Source: Acidobacteriota bacterium (GTDB taxonomy: Bacteria > Acidobacteriota > Blastocatellia > Chloracidobacteriales > Chloracidobacteriaceae). From it: a stretch of 64,000 bases of DNA. The DNA lies in assembly GCA_016208495.1 (NCBI GenBank), contig JACQXX010000077.1, forward strand, positions 33,833-97,832, in the 5' to 3' direction. Each line of letters begins with the position of its first letter. The first letter of the stretch is position 1. The translations under genes were made by a program, and so were the position numbers. The notes under the pieces were generated by a model. The model was not told where the DNA came from. It saw nothing but the letters and a program-made list of their open reading frames with translations, and ran no database searches. Below, piece after piece: positions 1 through 9,600 of the stretch.

Positions 1-601
1 TGAGCACTTGCTGGCGCTTTCTTCCCTCTATTTGGAAGGCGGAAAACTGGATCGAGCGAATTATGTTCTGATGCAGGCCAAACGGCTCAACCCGCAACTG
101 TCTATTACCGCCCGACTCAACGCCATTAAGGAAGCTGAAAATCCCCGTCCTCGTCAAATGATGCCTCAACACCCCCAACCCGGACTGGTGATGCCTGGAT
201 ACGCCGCTCCCATTCCCATGGCTGGGATGTATGGCCGGCCAAGCGTGAAGGTTATTTCTGGCGACCTGAGCAGCGTCAGCCTTTTTGATGTGGTTCAAGT
301 GATTGAAAACAGCCGAATTACAGGTATCCTTGGACTTCACTCACCTCAGGTGGTGGGACGCATTTACTTCAATAGCGGTCAAATTGCCGATGCAGATACC
401 GGAAACCTGCGTGGAATTGACGCCTTCCGAAAATTTGTTGACGTCAACGAAGGAATGTTTGAAGTCGAAAAGTCCGCCGTCGAGTTTAAGCAAAACATCA
501 ATGCCATGAGCAACACCAACTTGATTCTGGATGTCTTGCGCGAACTCGATGAAGAGCGCTCTGGAATGACCGGCGCCCACGACGAAGGCCATGTTCACTA
601 A
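1..601 (+). CDS. TPR-DUF4388 (PATAN) protein, 5' truncated by window edge
   Basis: The reading frame is open to the left edge (first full codon at base 2), so the true start lies outside the window. The first 30 or so visible residues (SLYLEGGKLDRANYVLMQAK) read as the end of a TPR-type helical hairpin. After a proline- and methionine-rich linker, residues about 78-185 match DUF4388/PATAN: the SGDLSSVSLFDVVQVIE opening, the GxxxxxGRIYFNSGQIADA strand pair and a C-terminal helix. PATAN domains are common in Acidobacteriota, Deltaproteobacteria and cyanobacteria and serve in signalling and motility complexes. Further DUF4388 proteins lie at 57.5-62 kb. The tail is charged and histidine-rich. 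Confident on the domain; the cellular role is unknown. Confidence 0.8.
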   Translation, partial: EHLLALSSLYLEGGKLDRANYVLMQAKRLNPQLSITARLNAIKEAENPRPRQMMPQHPQPGLVMPGYAAPIPMAGMYGRPSVKVISGDLSSVSLFDVVQVIENSRITGILGLHSPQVVGRIYFNSGQIADADTGNLRGIDAFRKFVDVNEGMFEVEKSAVEFKQNINAMSNTNLILDVLRELDEERSGMTGAHDEGHVH

Positions 602-613
602 AGAATGAAAAAA

Positions 614-750
614 GTGGTTAGTGGTTAGTGGTTAGTGGTTAGAAATCAATAATTTCGAAGAAAAACCAGGAACCAAAAACGAATCACTAACCACTAACCA
701 CTAACCACCAACCACCAACCACCAACCACTAACCACCAACCACCAACCAC
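614..750. repeat. Heptanucleotide arrays gtggtta and taaccac facing each other
   Basis: About four copies of gtggtta (614-642) are followed by about nine copies of the complementary unit taaccac or its variant caaccac (685-750). The two arrays could fold into one long imperfect hairpin between the convergent ends of the DUF4388 gene and the glutaredoxin gene. No coding sense is visible. Confidence 0.85.
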
Positions 751-766
751 ATTCTTCATTCGCCTT

Positions 767-1288
767 CTATCTCATCCCCAGGAAATTCCCAAAAATCTGG
801 GTCCCAGGATTAAAGAAGAGGATTTTCTCCCCTAGCCGAACGGTTGGAATGACCCGCCGGCCACCGCTCCATTGAATGATTTTTTCTGGCGCTCCTGGTG
901 TTGATTCAATATCCACCTTGGCAAACGATTTTCCAGCCCGTTGCAAATAGCTTTCTAAAAATCGGCAGTCCGGGCACCATCCGGCGCTAAAAACCGTGAT
1001 CGGTAGCCGGTCAATGTCGCTGTCTTCAACCAGGCTTCCCCGCTCAAACATCCGCGACAATACATCTGGTGCTGGCTGCAGAAAAAGTGCCAGGATTTTT
1101 TCACCGACTCGAACCAGTGGGAAAACATCGCTTTGGCCTTCGGTCCAGCGCTCGACATTGGCCTGAGCGTTTTTGTCTTCGCGGACATCAACTTCAGTGA
1201 AGCGAATCGCCTGGTTTTGAAAAAAAGTTCGTATCGTTTCAACCTCCAGAGTCAATTCGGCACGATACAGATATACCGGAAAATTCAT
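767..1288 (-). CDS. Tandem glutaredoxin-like protein, N-terminal domain lacking CxxC
   Basis: The 173-residue protein consists of two glutaredoxin-fold units. The second (about 95-173) has an intact CPDC redox centre at C105 and C108 (FSAGWCPDC), followed by the cis-Pro region [16 protein letters not shown], so it should be a thiol-disulfide oxidoreductase or an NrdH/Grx-like reductant. The first (about 1-85) keeps the fold signatures (VYLYRAEL at the start, [12 protein letters not shown] for the cis-Pro loop) but has no cysteine where the active site belongs. The start has a strong AAGGAG 6 nt upstream of ATG. There is no signal peptide, so it is cytoplasmic. It is divergent from the MerR gene. 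The electron donor and target are unknown. Confidence 0.8.
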   Translation of the reverse strand: MNFPVYLYRAELTLEVETIRTFFQNQAIRFTEVDVREDKNAQANVERWTEGQSDVFPLVRVGEKILALFLQPAPDVLSRMFERGSLVEDSDIDRLPITVFSAGWCPDCRFLESYLQRAGKSFAKVDIESTPGAPEKIIQWSGGRRVIPTVRLGEKILFFNPGTQIFGNFLGMR

Positions 1289-1405
1289 AAATACTCCTTA
1301 TCTAAACACATACTCCACATAAGAAACTCTTACCACCATACACGTAAAACCGGGGAGCCAGGTATCTTTGCTGAAAGACAGGGGAAGATCAATCCCAAGT
1401 CCCCA

Positions 1406-1434
1406 TTGACATTTTTTATCACTCTCCGTAACAT
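1406..1434 (+). promoter_or_regulatory. Predicted sigma70-type promoter for the merR-family gene
   Basis: A perfect TTGACA (1406-1411), a 17-bp spacer and TAACAT (1429-1434, 4 of 6 matches to TATAAT) would start transcription near 1441, about 70 nt before the regulator's ATG. It lies in the divergent spacer between the glutaredoxin and regulator genes. Prediction from consensus only. Confidence 0.5.
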
Positions 1435-1513
1435 CCTGCCAGATTTAGCCTTATGTCGTACAAGGGGTCATCACTTATCCCTCATCATATTCACCATCCA
1501 ACACAGGTGCGAC

Positions 1514-2068
1514 ATGACGCAACCCAAAGTGCAAATCAATAAGCAGATTCCGGACAAACTGTTTTTCAAAATCGGCGAAGTGTGCGAGTTGGTTGAGGTT
1601 GAACCACACGTGCTCCGCTATTGGGAACAGGAGTTTCCGCAACTCACACCACAAAAAAATCAGGCCGGACAACGGGTCTATCGGCGGCGTGATGTCGAAA
1701 TCGCCATGCGAATCAAGGCATTGCGCGAAGAAGAAGGCTTTACCATCGCCGGCGCGAAAAAACGGCTGGCGCAGGAAATGCGGTCTGGCTCAAAACTGAA
1801 GGTCGTCCCAATGGAGCGCCCAACAGAAGTTGCCCGCCCGGCACCGCCAGTTGAGCCGCCACCGCCAGTGACGATTGAAATGGCGGGACCAGTCGCTGAA
1901 ATCGCCAGTGAACCTCCCTTGCCCACACCTCCGGCTGAATTGGAAACACTCACGATTGTAGGGTCGGAATTTGAGGAAACACCCCCAGGCCAGTTCTCGG
2001 TAGAACAAAAAGCCGCATTACGCAAGATTCGGACCGAACTGGAAGCTTTATTGACATTGCTGAGGTAG
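1514..2068 (+). CDS. MerR-family transcriptional regulator
   Basis: The 184-residue protein opens with a MerR winged helix-turn-helix at about 17-90: [19 protein letters not shown], then [10 protein letters not shown], and the wing motif [10 protein letters not shown], followed by the start of a dimerisation helix ([19 protein letters not shown]). The rest is a proline- and glutamate-rich low-complexity tail ending in a short helix, without a recognisable ligand domain or cysteine sensor. The frame is open far upstream, but ATG 1514 is chosen because earlier codons overlap the divergent gene, AGGTG sits just upstream, and the HTH starts properly. MerR genes of this kind often lie next to tRNA-Pro and surE in Deltaproteobacteria and Acidobacteriota. 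Target promoters are unknown. Confidence 0.85.
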   Translation: MTQPKVQINKQIPDKLFFKIGEVCELVEVEPHVLRYWEQEFPQLTPQKNQAGQRVYRRRDVEIAMRIKALREEEGFTIAGAKKRLAQEMRSGSKLKVVPMERPTEVARPAPPVEPPPPVTIEMAGPVAEIASEPPLPTPPAELETLTIVGSEFEETPPGQFSVEQKAALRKIRTELEALLTLLR

Positions 2069-2115
2069 GAGTGCTATAAGCCAAAGTTCTCTTTGTCATC
2101 CTGGATTTTCCTTGT

Positions 2116-2192
2116 CGGGACGTGGCGCAGCCTGGTAGCGCGCACGCTTGGGGTGCGTGAGGTCGCTGGTTCGAATCCAGTCGTCCCGACCA
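2116..2192 (+). tRNA. tRNA-Pro (anticodon GGG)
   Basis: A complete cloverleaf: acceptor stem CGGGACG pairs with CGTCCCG, D arm GCGC-AGCCTGGTA-GCGC, anticodon stem CACGC/GCGTG with loop TTGGGGT (anticodon GGG), T arm with loop TTCGAAT, discriminator A and an encoded CCA end. All 7 acceptor pairs are Watson-Crick. It lies between the regulator and surE. Confidence 0.97.
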
Positions 2193-2286
2193 TCAAATTT
2201 GCACACACAACAGTGGTAGTTTTCTTGAGGTGAGCTACGGGCAATTCTTCGCGCGGCTCACCTTTTTTACTTTCAAAGGGTGTTCG

Positions 2287-3045
2287 ATGACTCGCATTCT
2301 GGTTACCAATGACGATGGGATTTTTTCTGAAGGCATTGTCCGGTTGGCTCAGGAACTGGAACAACTCGGAGACGTCATGGTGGTGGCGCCTTCTTCTGAA
2401 ATGAGCGCCGCCTCGCATTCGCTGACCTTGATCCGGCCACTCCGGATTATTGAAGTTCGCCCCAACTGGTATCGGGTGGACGGCACTCCCACGGACTGTG
2501 TCGTTTTAGCCCTCAATCAAGTTTTGAAAGACCAGCCCTGGCCGGATTTGGTGGTGTCGGGAATCAACCGGGGCGCCAATCTGGGTGACAACGTGACCTA
2601 TTCTGGCACGGTGGCGGGTGCCCTTGAAGGTTCGATTTACGGCCTCCCCAGCATTGCCATCTCACAGGTTGGGCGTGAGAAATTCAATTTTGAAAAGGCC
2701 GCCAAATTTGCCCGCCAGATTGCCCAAAAAGTCCTGACCGAAGGCTTACCCAAAGGCACCCTGCTCAATGTCAACATTCCACCTGGTGACATCAAAGGCG
2801 TGAAAATCACCCCAACCGGCAGCAAAATCGCCGCCACCGCGATTGTTGAAGGTCGTGACCCGCGTGGGATGAAATATTTTTGGATTGGGGAAGACAGTGT
2901 ATCCTGGCACGAAGTGCCTGGCGTTGACTTTGAAGCCATTCACGAGGGCTTTATTTCAATCACGCCGCTTCGCAATGATTTGACCGATCATCAGGCACTG
3001 GCCAAACTCAGGCATTGGGGCGACATTACGCCGGAACTTGACTAA
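2287..3045 (+). CDS. surE: 5'/3'-nucleotidase SurE
   Basis: The 252-residue protein is a full-length SurE, a divalent-metal-dependent nucleotidase that dephosphorylates nucleoside 5'- and 3'-monophosphates and can act on polyphosphate. Visible signatures are the N-terminal MTRILVTNDDG with the metal-binding Asp pair, SSEMSAASHSLTL, RVDGTPTDCV, and the substrate loop SGINRGANLGDNVTYSGT. The C-terminal half carries the usual NVNIP and TPLRNDLTDH segments. ATG 2287 is preferred over upstream in-frame codons because it gives the canonical SurE start and has AAAGGG upstream. It lies about 95 bp after tRNA-Pro, which may share its transcript. Confidence 0.95.
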   Translation: MTRILVTNDDGIFSEGIVRLAQELEQLGDVMVVAPSSEMSAASHSLTLIRPLRIIEVRPNWYRVDGTPTDCVVLALNQVLKDQPWPDLVVSGINRGANLGDNVTYSGTVAGALEGSIYGLPSIAISQVGREKFNFEKAAKFARQIAQKVLTEGLPKGTLLNVNIPPGDIKGVKITPTGSKIAATAIVEGRDPRGMKYFWIGEDSVSWHEVPGVDFEAIHEGFISITPLRNDLTDHQALAKLRHWGDITPELD

Positions 3046-3061
3046 ATTGAGCGAAATAGCG

Positions 3062-3163
3062 AAATAGCGAGTAGCGAGTAGCGAGTAGTCAATCAAAGAG
3101 CCAGAACAAATCACCTGGTCACCTTGTCACCTTGTCACCTTGTCACCTTGTCACTTTGTCATA
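3062..3163. repeat. Short tandem repeats agtagcg and tcaccttg
   Basis: About three copies of the heptamer agtagcg (around 3062-3090) and five copies of the octamer tcaccttg (about 3118-3160). The second array ends 10-15 nt before the plsC ribosome-binding site. Confidence 0.85.
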
Positions 3164-3176
3164 CAGGGGGAATCAC

Positions 3177-4019
3177 ATGAAATTCATTACTGCCATCCGA
3201 CTCGCGGTTATGATGGTGCTCTCGGCCATCTTCTTTTCGATTCCACTGGTGATTGCCCTGCCTCTTTCGCCTAAAGGGCGGCGCAAAGTCATGTTTTACC
3301 CGTGGTTTGGATTTGCCAATTCATTAAAGCTGCTTTTTGGAGCCACGGTTCAGGTTACGGGTCGCGAATATATCGGAGGCGAGTATGAACAACATCACCT
3401 CTATATTTGCAACCACCTGAGCATGGCGGATATCCCGATTCTGGTCACGGTGTACCCACTTCCGTTTGTGGCAAAAAAAGAAGTCATGAAGGTGCCGATC
3501 ATTGGCTGGGCGGGTTGGATGTCGGGAAATGTGTCGTTTGATCGATCAGACCCGATTGCCCGCAAAAAGGTAGTCTATGAAACCCTCCGGCGAATCAAAA
3601 ATGTAAATTCGATTTATATTTTCCCTGAAGGCACCCGCAGCAAAACCGGAATTCCCAAAGCTGAACCGTACCTCTCGATGATGGCAGCGGCCTGGACGGA
3701 GAAGGTTGATGTGATTCCCATGGCCATTCATGGCTCAAAAAATGTGCTCACCGACTTGACCAGTGATGTCCGCATCAAGCTGGATCCCCCCATGCGATGT
3801 GCCGACTATCCGACGGCTGATCGGTTTGCCCAGGCGTGCTGGAGTCGGGTGATTGAAATGTTTTATGAACTTAACGCTGACGCCAAAGCGGCTGGCAGCC
3901 GAACTGCAATTCCAGCCGAAATGGTACCGCCGACCCCGGTTACAGCCTCAACCCGATTCAACGAAGTCTTTGAATCAGTTTCCCAGGAAATCCATGACGA
4001 ACCCTCCACAACCGAATGA
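3177..4019 (+). CDS. 1-acyl-sn-glycerol-3-phosphate acyltransferase family (PlsC-like)
   Basis: The 280-residue protein has an N-terminal membrane helix (AVMMVLSAIFFSIPLVIALPL) and a PlsC acyltransferase domain: catalytic HX4D in CNHLSMADIPIL, the second-block motif GNVSFDRSD, and the acceptor motif IFPEGTRSKTG. It should esterify the sn-2 position of lysophosphatidate, or a related lysolipid, at the inner membrane. ATG 3177 is chosen for its AGGGGG ribosome-binding site 6 nt upstream; earlier codons come from repeat DNA. Its last 26 nt overlap the start of era, so the two are probably translated together. The C-terminal 40 residues are non-conserved. Confidence 0.88.
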   Translation: MKFITAIRLAVMMVLSAIFFSIPLVIALPLSPKGRRKVMFYPWFGFANSLKLLFGATVQVTGREYIGGEYEQHHLYICNHLSMADIPILVTVYPLPFVAKKEVMKVPIIGWAGWMSGNVSFDRSDPIARKKVVYETLRRIKNVNSIYIFPEGTRSKTGIPKAEPYLSMMAAAWTEKVDVIPMAIHGSKNVLTDLTSDVRIKLDPPMRCADYPTADRFAQACWSRVIEMFYELNADAKAAGSRTAIPAEMVPPTPVTASTRFNEVFESVSQEIHDEPSTTE

Positions 4020-5103
4020 TTCACCCGAAGTCGAACTCACTGACACCGAACCAGCAGTTGAACTCGAAGTTGAACCCGACCAAACCGAGGAAATTGAAGT
4101 TGAGGCCGATGACGCTGATGAGGCTGAGGCTGAGGATCTCGAAGATGAAGATGAACCCTCAGAAGTTGAAATGGATGAGGATGAGGAGACCACTCCGGCT
4201 TCATTTCGATCTGGCTTTGTTGGCATTCTTGGCCGCCCAAACGCTGGTAAATCAACGCTGATCAACCACCTGGTCGGTGAAAAAATCGCCGCTGTTTCCG
4301 ATAAACCCCAAACCACCCGAACGCGAATCCAGGGCATTGTGACCTTGCCTGATGAAGGTCAAATTGTGTTTGTGGACACGCCCGGCGTTCACAAACCAGG
4401 CTATAAACTCAACAAACGAATGATGCAGGCAGTGCTTGATACCATTCAAACCGTTGACCTTTTGCTCCTGCTGCGTGATGCGTCGGTTTCAACCGGCAAT
4501 GGCGATAAGTTTGTCCTGGAAATGGTCAAAGAGGCTGGCAAACCGACATTTTTGCTGCTCAACAAAATTGACAAGGTTGTTGATAAAACCGCCCTTTTGA
4601 AGTTGATGGAGTTCTACCGAAATGAATACGAATTTGCGGAATTCATTCCACTTTCAGGTCTCAAAGGCGACAATACCAAACTCCTGACCCAGAAAATCCT
4701 TGAATACCTGCCAGTTGGGCCGCACTTGTTTGAAGAAGATGCGCTGACCGACCAGACCGACCGCATGCTGGTGGCCGAATTGATTCGCGAGCAGGCCCTG
4801 CGGGCGCTCTCACAGGAACTTCCCTTCTCGATTGCCGTGATGACCGAACAATGGGAAACCCGCCCAAATGGCGTGGTTCATCTGGCCTGTGTGATCTATG
4901 TCGAACGCGAATCCCAACGCGCCATTGTGCTCGGCAAAGGCGGTGCCAATATGAAAAAAATCGCCATTGCGGCTCGCAAAAACATTGAGGCAATGCTCGA
5001 CACCCGAATCTTCCTCGAACTCTTTGTCAAAGTTCAACCACACTGGCGCAATGACGAACGCATGCTGGATCTGATGGGAATTGAGAAGCTTGGCAGCGAA
5101 TAG
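3994..5103 (+). CDS. era: GTPase Era with an acidic N-terminal extension
   Basis: Era is an essential GTPase that binds the 16S rRNA 3' end during 30S maturation. The 369-residue protein has all G motifs: G1 GRPNAGKS, G2 TTRTRIQG, G3 DTPGVHKPG, G4 NKID. The C-terminal KH domain contains the GKGG loop (IVLGKGGANMKKIAIAARK). Compared with the usual ~300 residues it has about 70 extra N-terminal residues, nearly all Glu, Asp, Pro and Val, before GFVGILGRPN. ATG 3994 (AGGA upstream) is the best supported start. A shorter start cannot be excluded, but no Met lies closer to the G domain than the acidic stretch. The gene overlaps plsC by 26 nt. Confidence 0.93.
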   Translation: MTNPPQPNDSPEVELTDTEPAVELEVEPDQTEEIEVEADDADEAEAEDLEDEDEPSEVEMDEDEETTPASFRSGFVGILGRPNAGKSTLINHLVGEKIAAVSDKPQTTRTRIQGIVTLPDEGQIVFVDTPGVHKPGYKLNKRMMQAVLDTIQTVDLLLLLRDASVSTGNGDKFVLEMVKEAGKPTFLLLNKIDKVVDKTALLKLMEFYRNEYEFAEFIPLSGLKGDNTKLLTQKILEYLPVGPHLFEEDALTDQTDRMLVAELIREQALRALSQELPFSIAVMTEQWETRPNGVVHLACVIYVERESQRAIVLGKGGANMKKIAIAARKNIEAMLDTRIFLELFVKVQPHWRNDERMLDLMGIEKLGSE

Positions 5104-5416
5104 CAGACTTGGGGCAATTGAAGGGATGAGGGATGAAGGATGAGGGATGAAATAAAACCAATGCTTCAGCCCGATTTCTTCAGCCCGGTGCCTTTAGCCC
5201 TCAGCCCTATACCCCATAAACGCCAGGATAAGGAAAATTTGAACCATCCGTTTGTCTTTTATGTCGCCCTTGCAGGGCTTGGATCTCGATCTGACCGGGA
5301 CCGTGGGCTTCGCACCACGGCTATTAAACGACGACCCTTCGGGCCTCAAACCCTTATCCTGGCGCTTATGGCCCTATACCCTCAGCCCCGTTCTTCAGCC
5401 CAATGGGTTTTTCATT
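5104..5416. repeat. Spacer with gatgagg heptamers and one 'gtgggcttcgcaccac' element copy
   Basis: The 313-bp spacer begins with gatgagg/gatgaag repeats (about 5119-5150), then 'cttcagccc' motifs, and from about 5300 to 5355 a copy of the dispersed element whose core is gtgggcttcgcaccac followed by ggctatta. The same element occurs at 28613-28680 and 28731-28810. No convincing gene; the frame of the following MFS gene is open through it by chance. Confidence 0.75.
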
Positions 5417-6595
5417 GTGCGCAAATACTTTCCCCACATCACCAAACCCATCCTGATTCTCGGACTGGTGAGCCTCTTTACTGACATTGCCAGTGAGATG
5501 CTCTATCCGGTGGCACCGCTTTTTTTGAAAAGTCTTGGTGCTTCAACAGTCTTAATTGGTGCATTGGAAGGGTTTGTTGAATTTATCTCCGGGCTTTTGA
5601 AAGGCTATTTCGGCGCACTTTCAGACCGTAAAGGGTCGCGGGCCGGATTTGTCCGGGCTGGATATGCCCTGTCGGCACTGGCCAAGCCGCTTCCAGGCAT
5701 CTGGACAACAGTTGGAGGTGTCGTCACCGGAAGAATCACTGACCGGCTTGGAAAAGGGATGCGCTCGGCGCCAAGGGATGCACTGCTGGCCAGCTATGGA
5801 GGGAAGAAATCTCAAGGCGCCGTCTTTGGATTTCATCGGGCAATGGATACGCTGGGCGCCGCACTTGGACCGCTTCTGGCGCTTGGGTTTCTAGTCCTGT
5901 ATCCAAACGCCTTTCGTGAATTGTACCTGCTGGCGTTTATCCCCTCGATTCTGGCGGTAATCGCCACCTTTTTTGTCTCCGAAGTTCCCTTCACTCCCAA
6001 ATCCGACACCAAACCTTTTGCTCCGTTTGCGGTTTTTTCCTACTGGTCAGCGTCACCGGCGGCCTATAAACGCATCGTCATTGGCCTGACGCTCTTTGCC
6101 TTCGTCAACAGCAGCGACGTGTTTTTGATTTTGAAAGCTGGAAAAGTTGGATTTTCGACGGCAGCGGCGATTGGCGGGTATGTCTTTTATAATCTGGTGT
6201 ATGCACTGGCGGCTTATCCACTGGGCGTACTGGCGGATTCATTTGGAAAACGACGCGTGCTGGTGAGTGGACTGGTTCTCTACGCCGTGGTGTATGCCGG
6301 CTTCGCCTTGTTGACCCAATCCTGGCACGCCTGGGTGCTCTTTGCCTTCTATGGTCTGTATGCGGCAGCAACTGAAGGAATTGCCAAAGCCTGGATGGCA
6401 GATCTTGTACCGAACGAAGACCGTGGCAAAGCGATTGGACTGCAAACCATGCTTGCCAGCTTTGGGACGCTCGTTGCCAGTCTGGTCGCTGGAATTCTGT
6501 GGGATTACATCAGCCCTAACGCGCCATTCTGGCTCGCGGCAGTCGGTGCCATCGCTGCTATTCCCCTTCTCAAAAAGTCAGTACCGCCTGCGTGA
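5417..6595 (+). CDS. Major facilitator superfamily transporter
   Basis: About 392 residues with a 12-helix MFS pattern. The first helix region (ILILGLVSLFTDIASEMLYPV) is followed by the loop-2/3 motif GALSDRKGSRAG and, at the start of the second half, its counterpart LGVLADSFGKRRVLVSGL. The substrate cannot be told; the fold resembles the drug/sugar efflux branch. The start is uncertain. The frame is open from 5252, but those codons translate repeat DNA, and the first plausible start next to conserved sequence is GTG 5417; no strong Shine-Dalgarno is seen. The gene ends in a long hairpin shared with the convergent CHAT gene. Confidence 0.8.
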   Translation: MRKYFPHITKPILILGLVSLFTDIASEMLYPVAPLFLKSLGASTVLIGALEGFVEFISGLLKGYFGALSDRKGSRAGFVRAGYALSALAKPLPGIWTTVGGVVTGRITDRLGKGMRSAPRDALLASYGGKKSQGAVFGFHRAMDTLGAALGPLLALGFLVLYPNAFRELYLLAFIPSILAVIATFFVSEVPFTPKSDTKPFAPFAVFSYWSASPAAYKRIVIGLTLFAFVNSSDVFLILKAGKVGFSTAAAIGGYVFYNLVYALAAYPLGVLADSFGKRRVLVSGLVLYAVVYAGFALLTQSWHAWVLFAFYGLYAAATEGIAKAWMADLVPNEDRGKAIGLQTMLASFGTLVASLVAGILWDYISPNAPFWLAAVGAIAAIPLLKKSVPPA

Positions 6596-6646
6596 GCGGG
6601 TGGGGATTTTTTCTCAACCCACTCGCTGACACAAGTGGTACTGACT
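6576..6646. terminator. Bidirectional hairpin between convergent genes
   Basis: A nested inverted repeat: outer arms agtcagtacc (6576-6585) and ggtactgact (6637-6646), perfect over 10 bp, and inner arms agcgggtggg (6595-6604) and cccactcgct (6618-6627) with one G-T pair. The loop contains a T run. It spans the MFS stop codon and reaches the CHAT stop codon, so it probably terminates both. Confidence 0.6.
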
Positions 6647-9600
6647 TATCTGAATTCCCCCTGAATCATAAACGGCGCCCAGTAAAACGGGGCTTTCCAC
6701 TTTGGATTTTTAAGCATTTCCAGTTGAGCCGCTCGCAAAGCCGCTGCCGGAGATTGTTTCTGGTTGATCATTTTTCGATAAAAACTGGTCATCAAGCTGG
6801 CAGTGGCTTCGTCATTGACGCTCCAGAGACTCACAATAACCCGTTTGGCACCGGCGTACATAAAACCACGCGTCAATCCAACCATCCCTTCGCCCTTAAT
6901 CTGTTTCCCAAGCCCGGTTTCACAGGCGGAAAGCACCACCAGTTCGGCTGGAAGCGACAGGTTATAGATATCAAGCGCCCGTAAATAGCCGTCCACCGGC
7001 TTTCCAGTTTCATCAATCAGTGAAAAAACCAGGGCTGAAAGATCAGGCCGATCAGCATCAATTAACCCGTGAGTTGCCAGATGGATGTAGGAATATTTAC
7101 TTAATTCTCCGCTGGTAATTGCCTGACGATTGGCGGCAAAGCTCACCAGACGGGTGCTGTTTTTGGCGCCGACCAGCTTTGAGATTTGATCAGCTTCGAC
7201 CCTGGTAAATGGCAACCGGGGAATCTGCAGGTTCACAACCCCTTGCGCCCCTTCGGCTTTACCAGTCTCTTTTTCGCGCTCCAAGATGCGATTGTAGATG
7301 CGCTTTTGGGCTGAAAGCGTCACCGATTCGGCTGATGCCTGGGAGTCAGTCACTGACTTTCCTTGAAATCGTTCATCCCGTGGGTCAAAGACCGGATCGG
7401 CCACGATAGCCACCGACACCGGTTGGGCGACTCTTCCCGCTGTTTCTTTTCTCAGAATTGAGAGTGCGGAAGCCGATGGCAACATCACGATTTCGTTCTG
7501 AGCCACCAGCAACCGGGAAGCAGTTTGCCTGGAACGCGACGCTTTCTTCACCGGCAGGCAGCCAAACGGAATGTATTGCAACGCCCCATCCGGCACAATC
7601 AGCACCCGTCCACGACCAAGCTTCCCCGCCAGTGGCTGAAGCACCATTCCGGCAAGTTGTTCCAAATCCTGAGTCATCACAATTGATAACTCATCCCTGT
7701 ATTTTTTGAGATTTTGCTTCTCTTTTGGAACGTGAAGGGTCGAGCCAGACAACACAAGTTTTCGATCAGGCAAGAAATCTGACAGTTCGGCTGTTGGGCG
7801 GCGGAGGAGTTGATAGACTTCTTCGGCCAGCGCTTCGATCTCGGACTGTTTCGGTAATTCAAAGCTCAGAAATTCGGTTGGGGTAATCACCCACGCGTAA
7901 CTGCGGGTCTCAGCCAGTGCGTACTCGACCAGCACCGTTTTAGAATCAAGCAATGAATCCTGAATCTCCTCAACGTTGAGGGTTTGCGGTTGAGTTAAGG
8001 CGGCATAGCGGGGACTTGTAGCGCGAATCTGATCCTGTACCTGCCGGTATTCTGCTGTGACTTCGTCAATTTCTTTCTTGGCGGCGATTTCCTGTTCAGG
8101 AGTGAACTGAGTGGTAAGCAATCGTGCCAGCCGCTCAAACTTGCCCGTTAACCGTTGCCGGAGTTCGGTTTCCCGAGTCACCAGCTTTGGGTCAACACCT
8201 TCGCGAATGTTCACATTGCTTTCCGACAACAACTCCAGCAGACTCCGCGCCCGCGACTGTTCGCTCACTTGAAATGCCTGACGGTCATAGCCCACTTTCG
8301 GGTTTTCCTTGTGAAGTTGCATCAACACATCAATGTAAAGCCGGTAATATGGTTGAGATTTCCCAAAGTAGCTGGTCCGAAACTCCTGGGTCAGTTGGGC
8401 CCGTGTGTTTTCGACCAGTGAAATGACCTGTTCAAGTCTGGTGCGAGCATCCTCCTGTTTTCCCTGTCGCAGGTTCACTTTTGCCAACCCAAACAGCGAA
8501 TCAGATTGCTCCGCCCGGTCACCGACTTGTTGACTGAGTTCAAGCGCCTTTTGAAATGATTCGGCGGCTTTTTCCAGATTTCCCTGGGTGAGCAAAGCAA
8601 TTCCAAGCCGGTTGAGAGAAAAGGCTTGCAAATTCACGTCCCGAACTTCACGCGCAATCCCGAGTGCCTGTTCGTGATAGGAAACCGCTTCCTGGGCTTT
8701 TTGCTCTTTCAGGAGAGCCTGGCCAATAAAATTCAAGGTGAACATAATCCACTTGCGATCTTTGGCGCCCTCGCTCAAAGCCAGTGATTGCTTGTAGTAA
8801 TCAAGCGCCTGGGCCGTAAATCCCTGGCTGGCGTAGTAATTCCCAATATGTGCCAGCGTCACCCCTTCGCCCTGTTTGTTGCCAATTGCCTTCCACATTC
8901 CCAGCGCATCTTCGTAATACTCAAACGCTTTTTCTTTATCTCCAAGTGCATCAAAGAGATAGCCTTTCGCGTCAAGTGCAAAGGCTTTGGGCCGCGACCC
9001 TTTGGTATTTTCCAAAATTGCCAGTGCCCGGTTATAGGATTCGAGCGATTTTTGAAATTCACCAACTGAGCGATACATCACGCCCAGGTTGATGCTGACG
9101 GCGGCCACGGTTTGCAATTCACCAAGTTGTTGCAGGGCTTCAAGCGCCTGGGTGTAGTACTCCAGGGCTTTTACTTTTTCGCCCAGATTGTTGTAAACCT
9201 TGCCTAAGTTATTGATGGTAATGGCCTCACCGGTTTTATCACCGACTTTGCGAAAGAGCGGCAAGGCAAGTTCATAGTTTTCAATGGCCTTCTGTTTCTG
9301 GCCAATATCATCAAAAACCTTGCCTGAGTTGGCCAGAACCTCAGCCTGCCCCTGGTCATTGTCGGTTTCACGCCAGATGGGGAGTGCCTGTCCATACACC
9401 TCCAGGGCTTCGGGCTTTTTCCCTAACTCGTCAAGGAGCAATCCGATTTCATTGAGTGTTCGGGCCTCTTCGGCACGGTTTTTGGCGGTTTGCCAGAGGG
9501 TCAGGGCTTGCTGAAACAGCGTGACCGCCCGTTCTAAATTGGGTCGCGTCCGTTCCTGAAGGATCTGTTTGGCTTCTTCGACCAGTTTGGTCGCCTTTTG

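Noticed and set aside
1133..1513. N-terminal extension of the MerR gene
   Set aside because: The upstream part overlaps the divergent glutaredoxin gene, is not HTH-like, and ATG 1514 has a ribosome-binding site and a proper MerR start.
2074..2418. 114-codon minus-strand ORF across tRNA-Pro and the surE start
   Set aside because: It contains the peptide TTGFEPATSRTPSVRATRL, a classic spurious translation of the antisense of tRNA-Pro that is often mis-annotated as a protein. The tRNA and SurE are certain.
5252..5416. N-terminal extension of the MFS protein
   Set aside because: These codons translate the dispersed 'gtgggcttcgcaccac' element and are not membrane-like.
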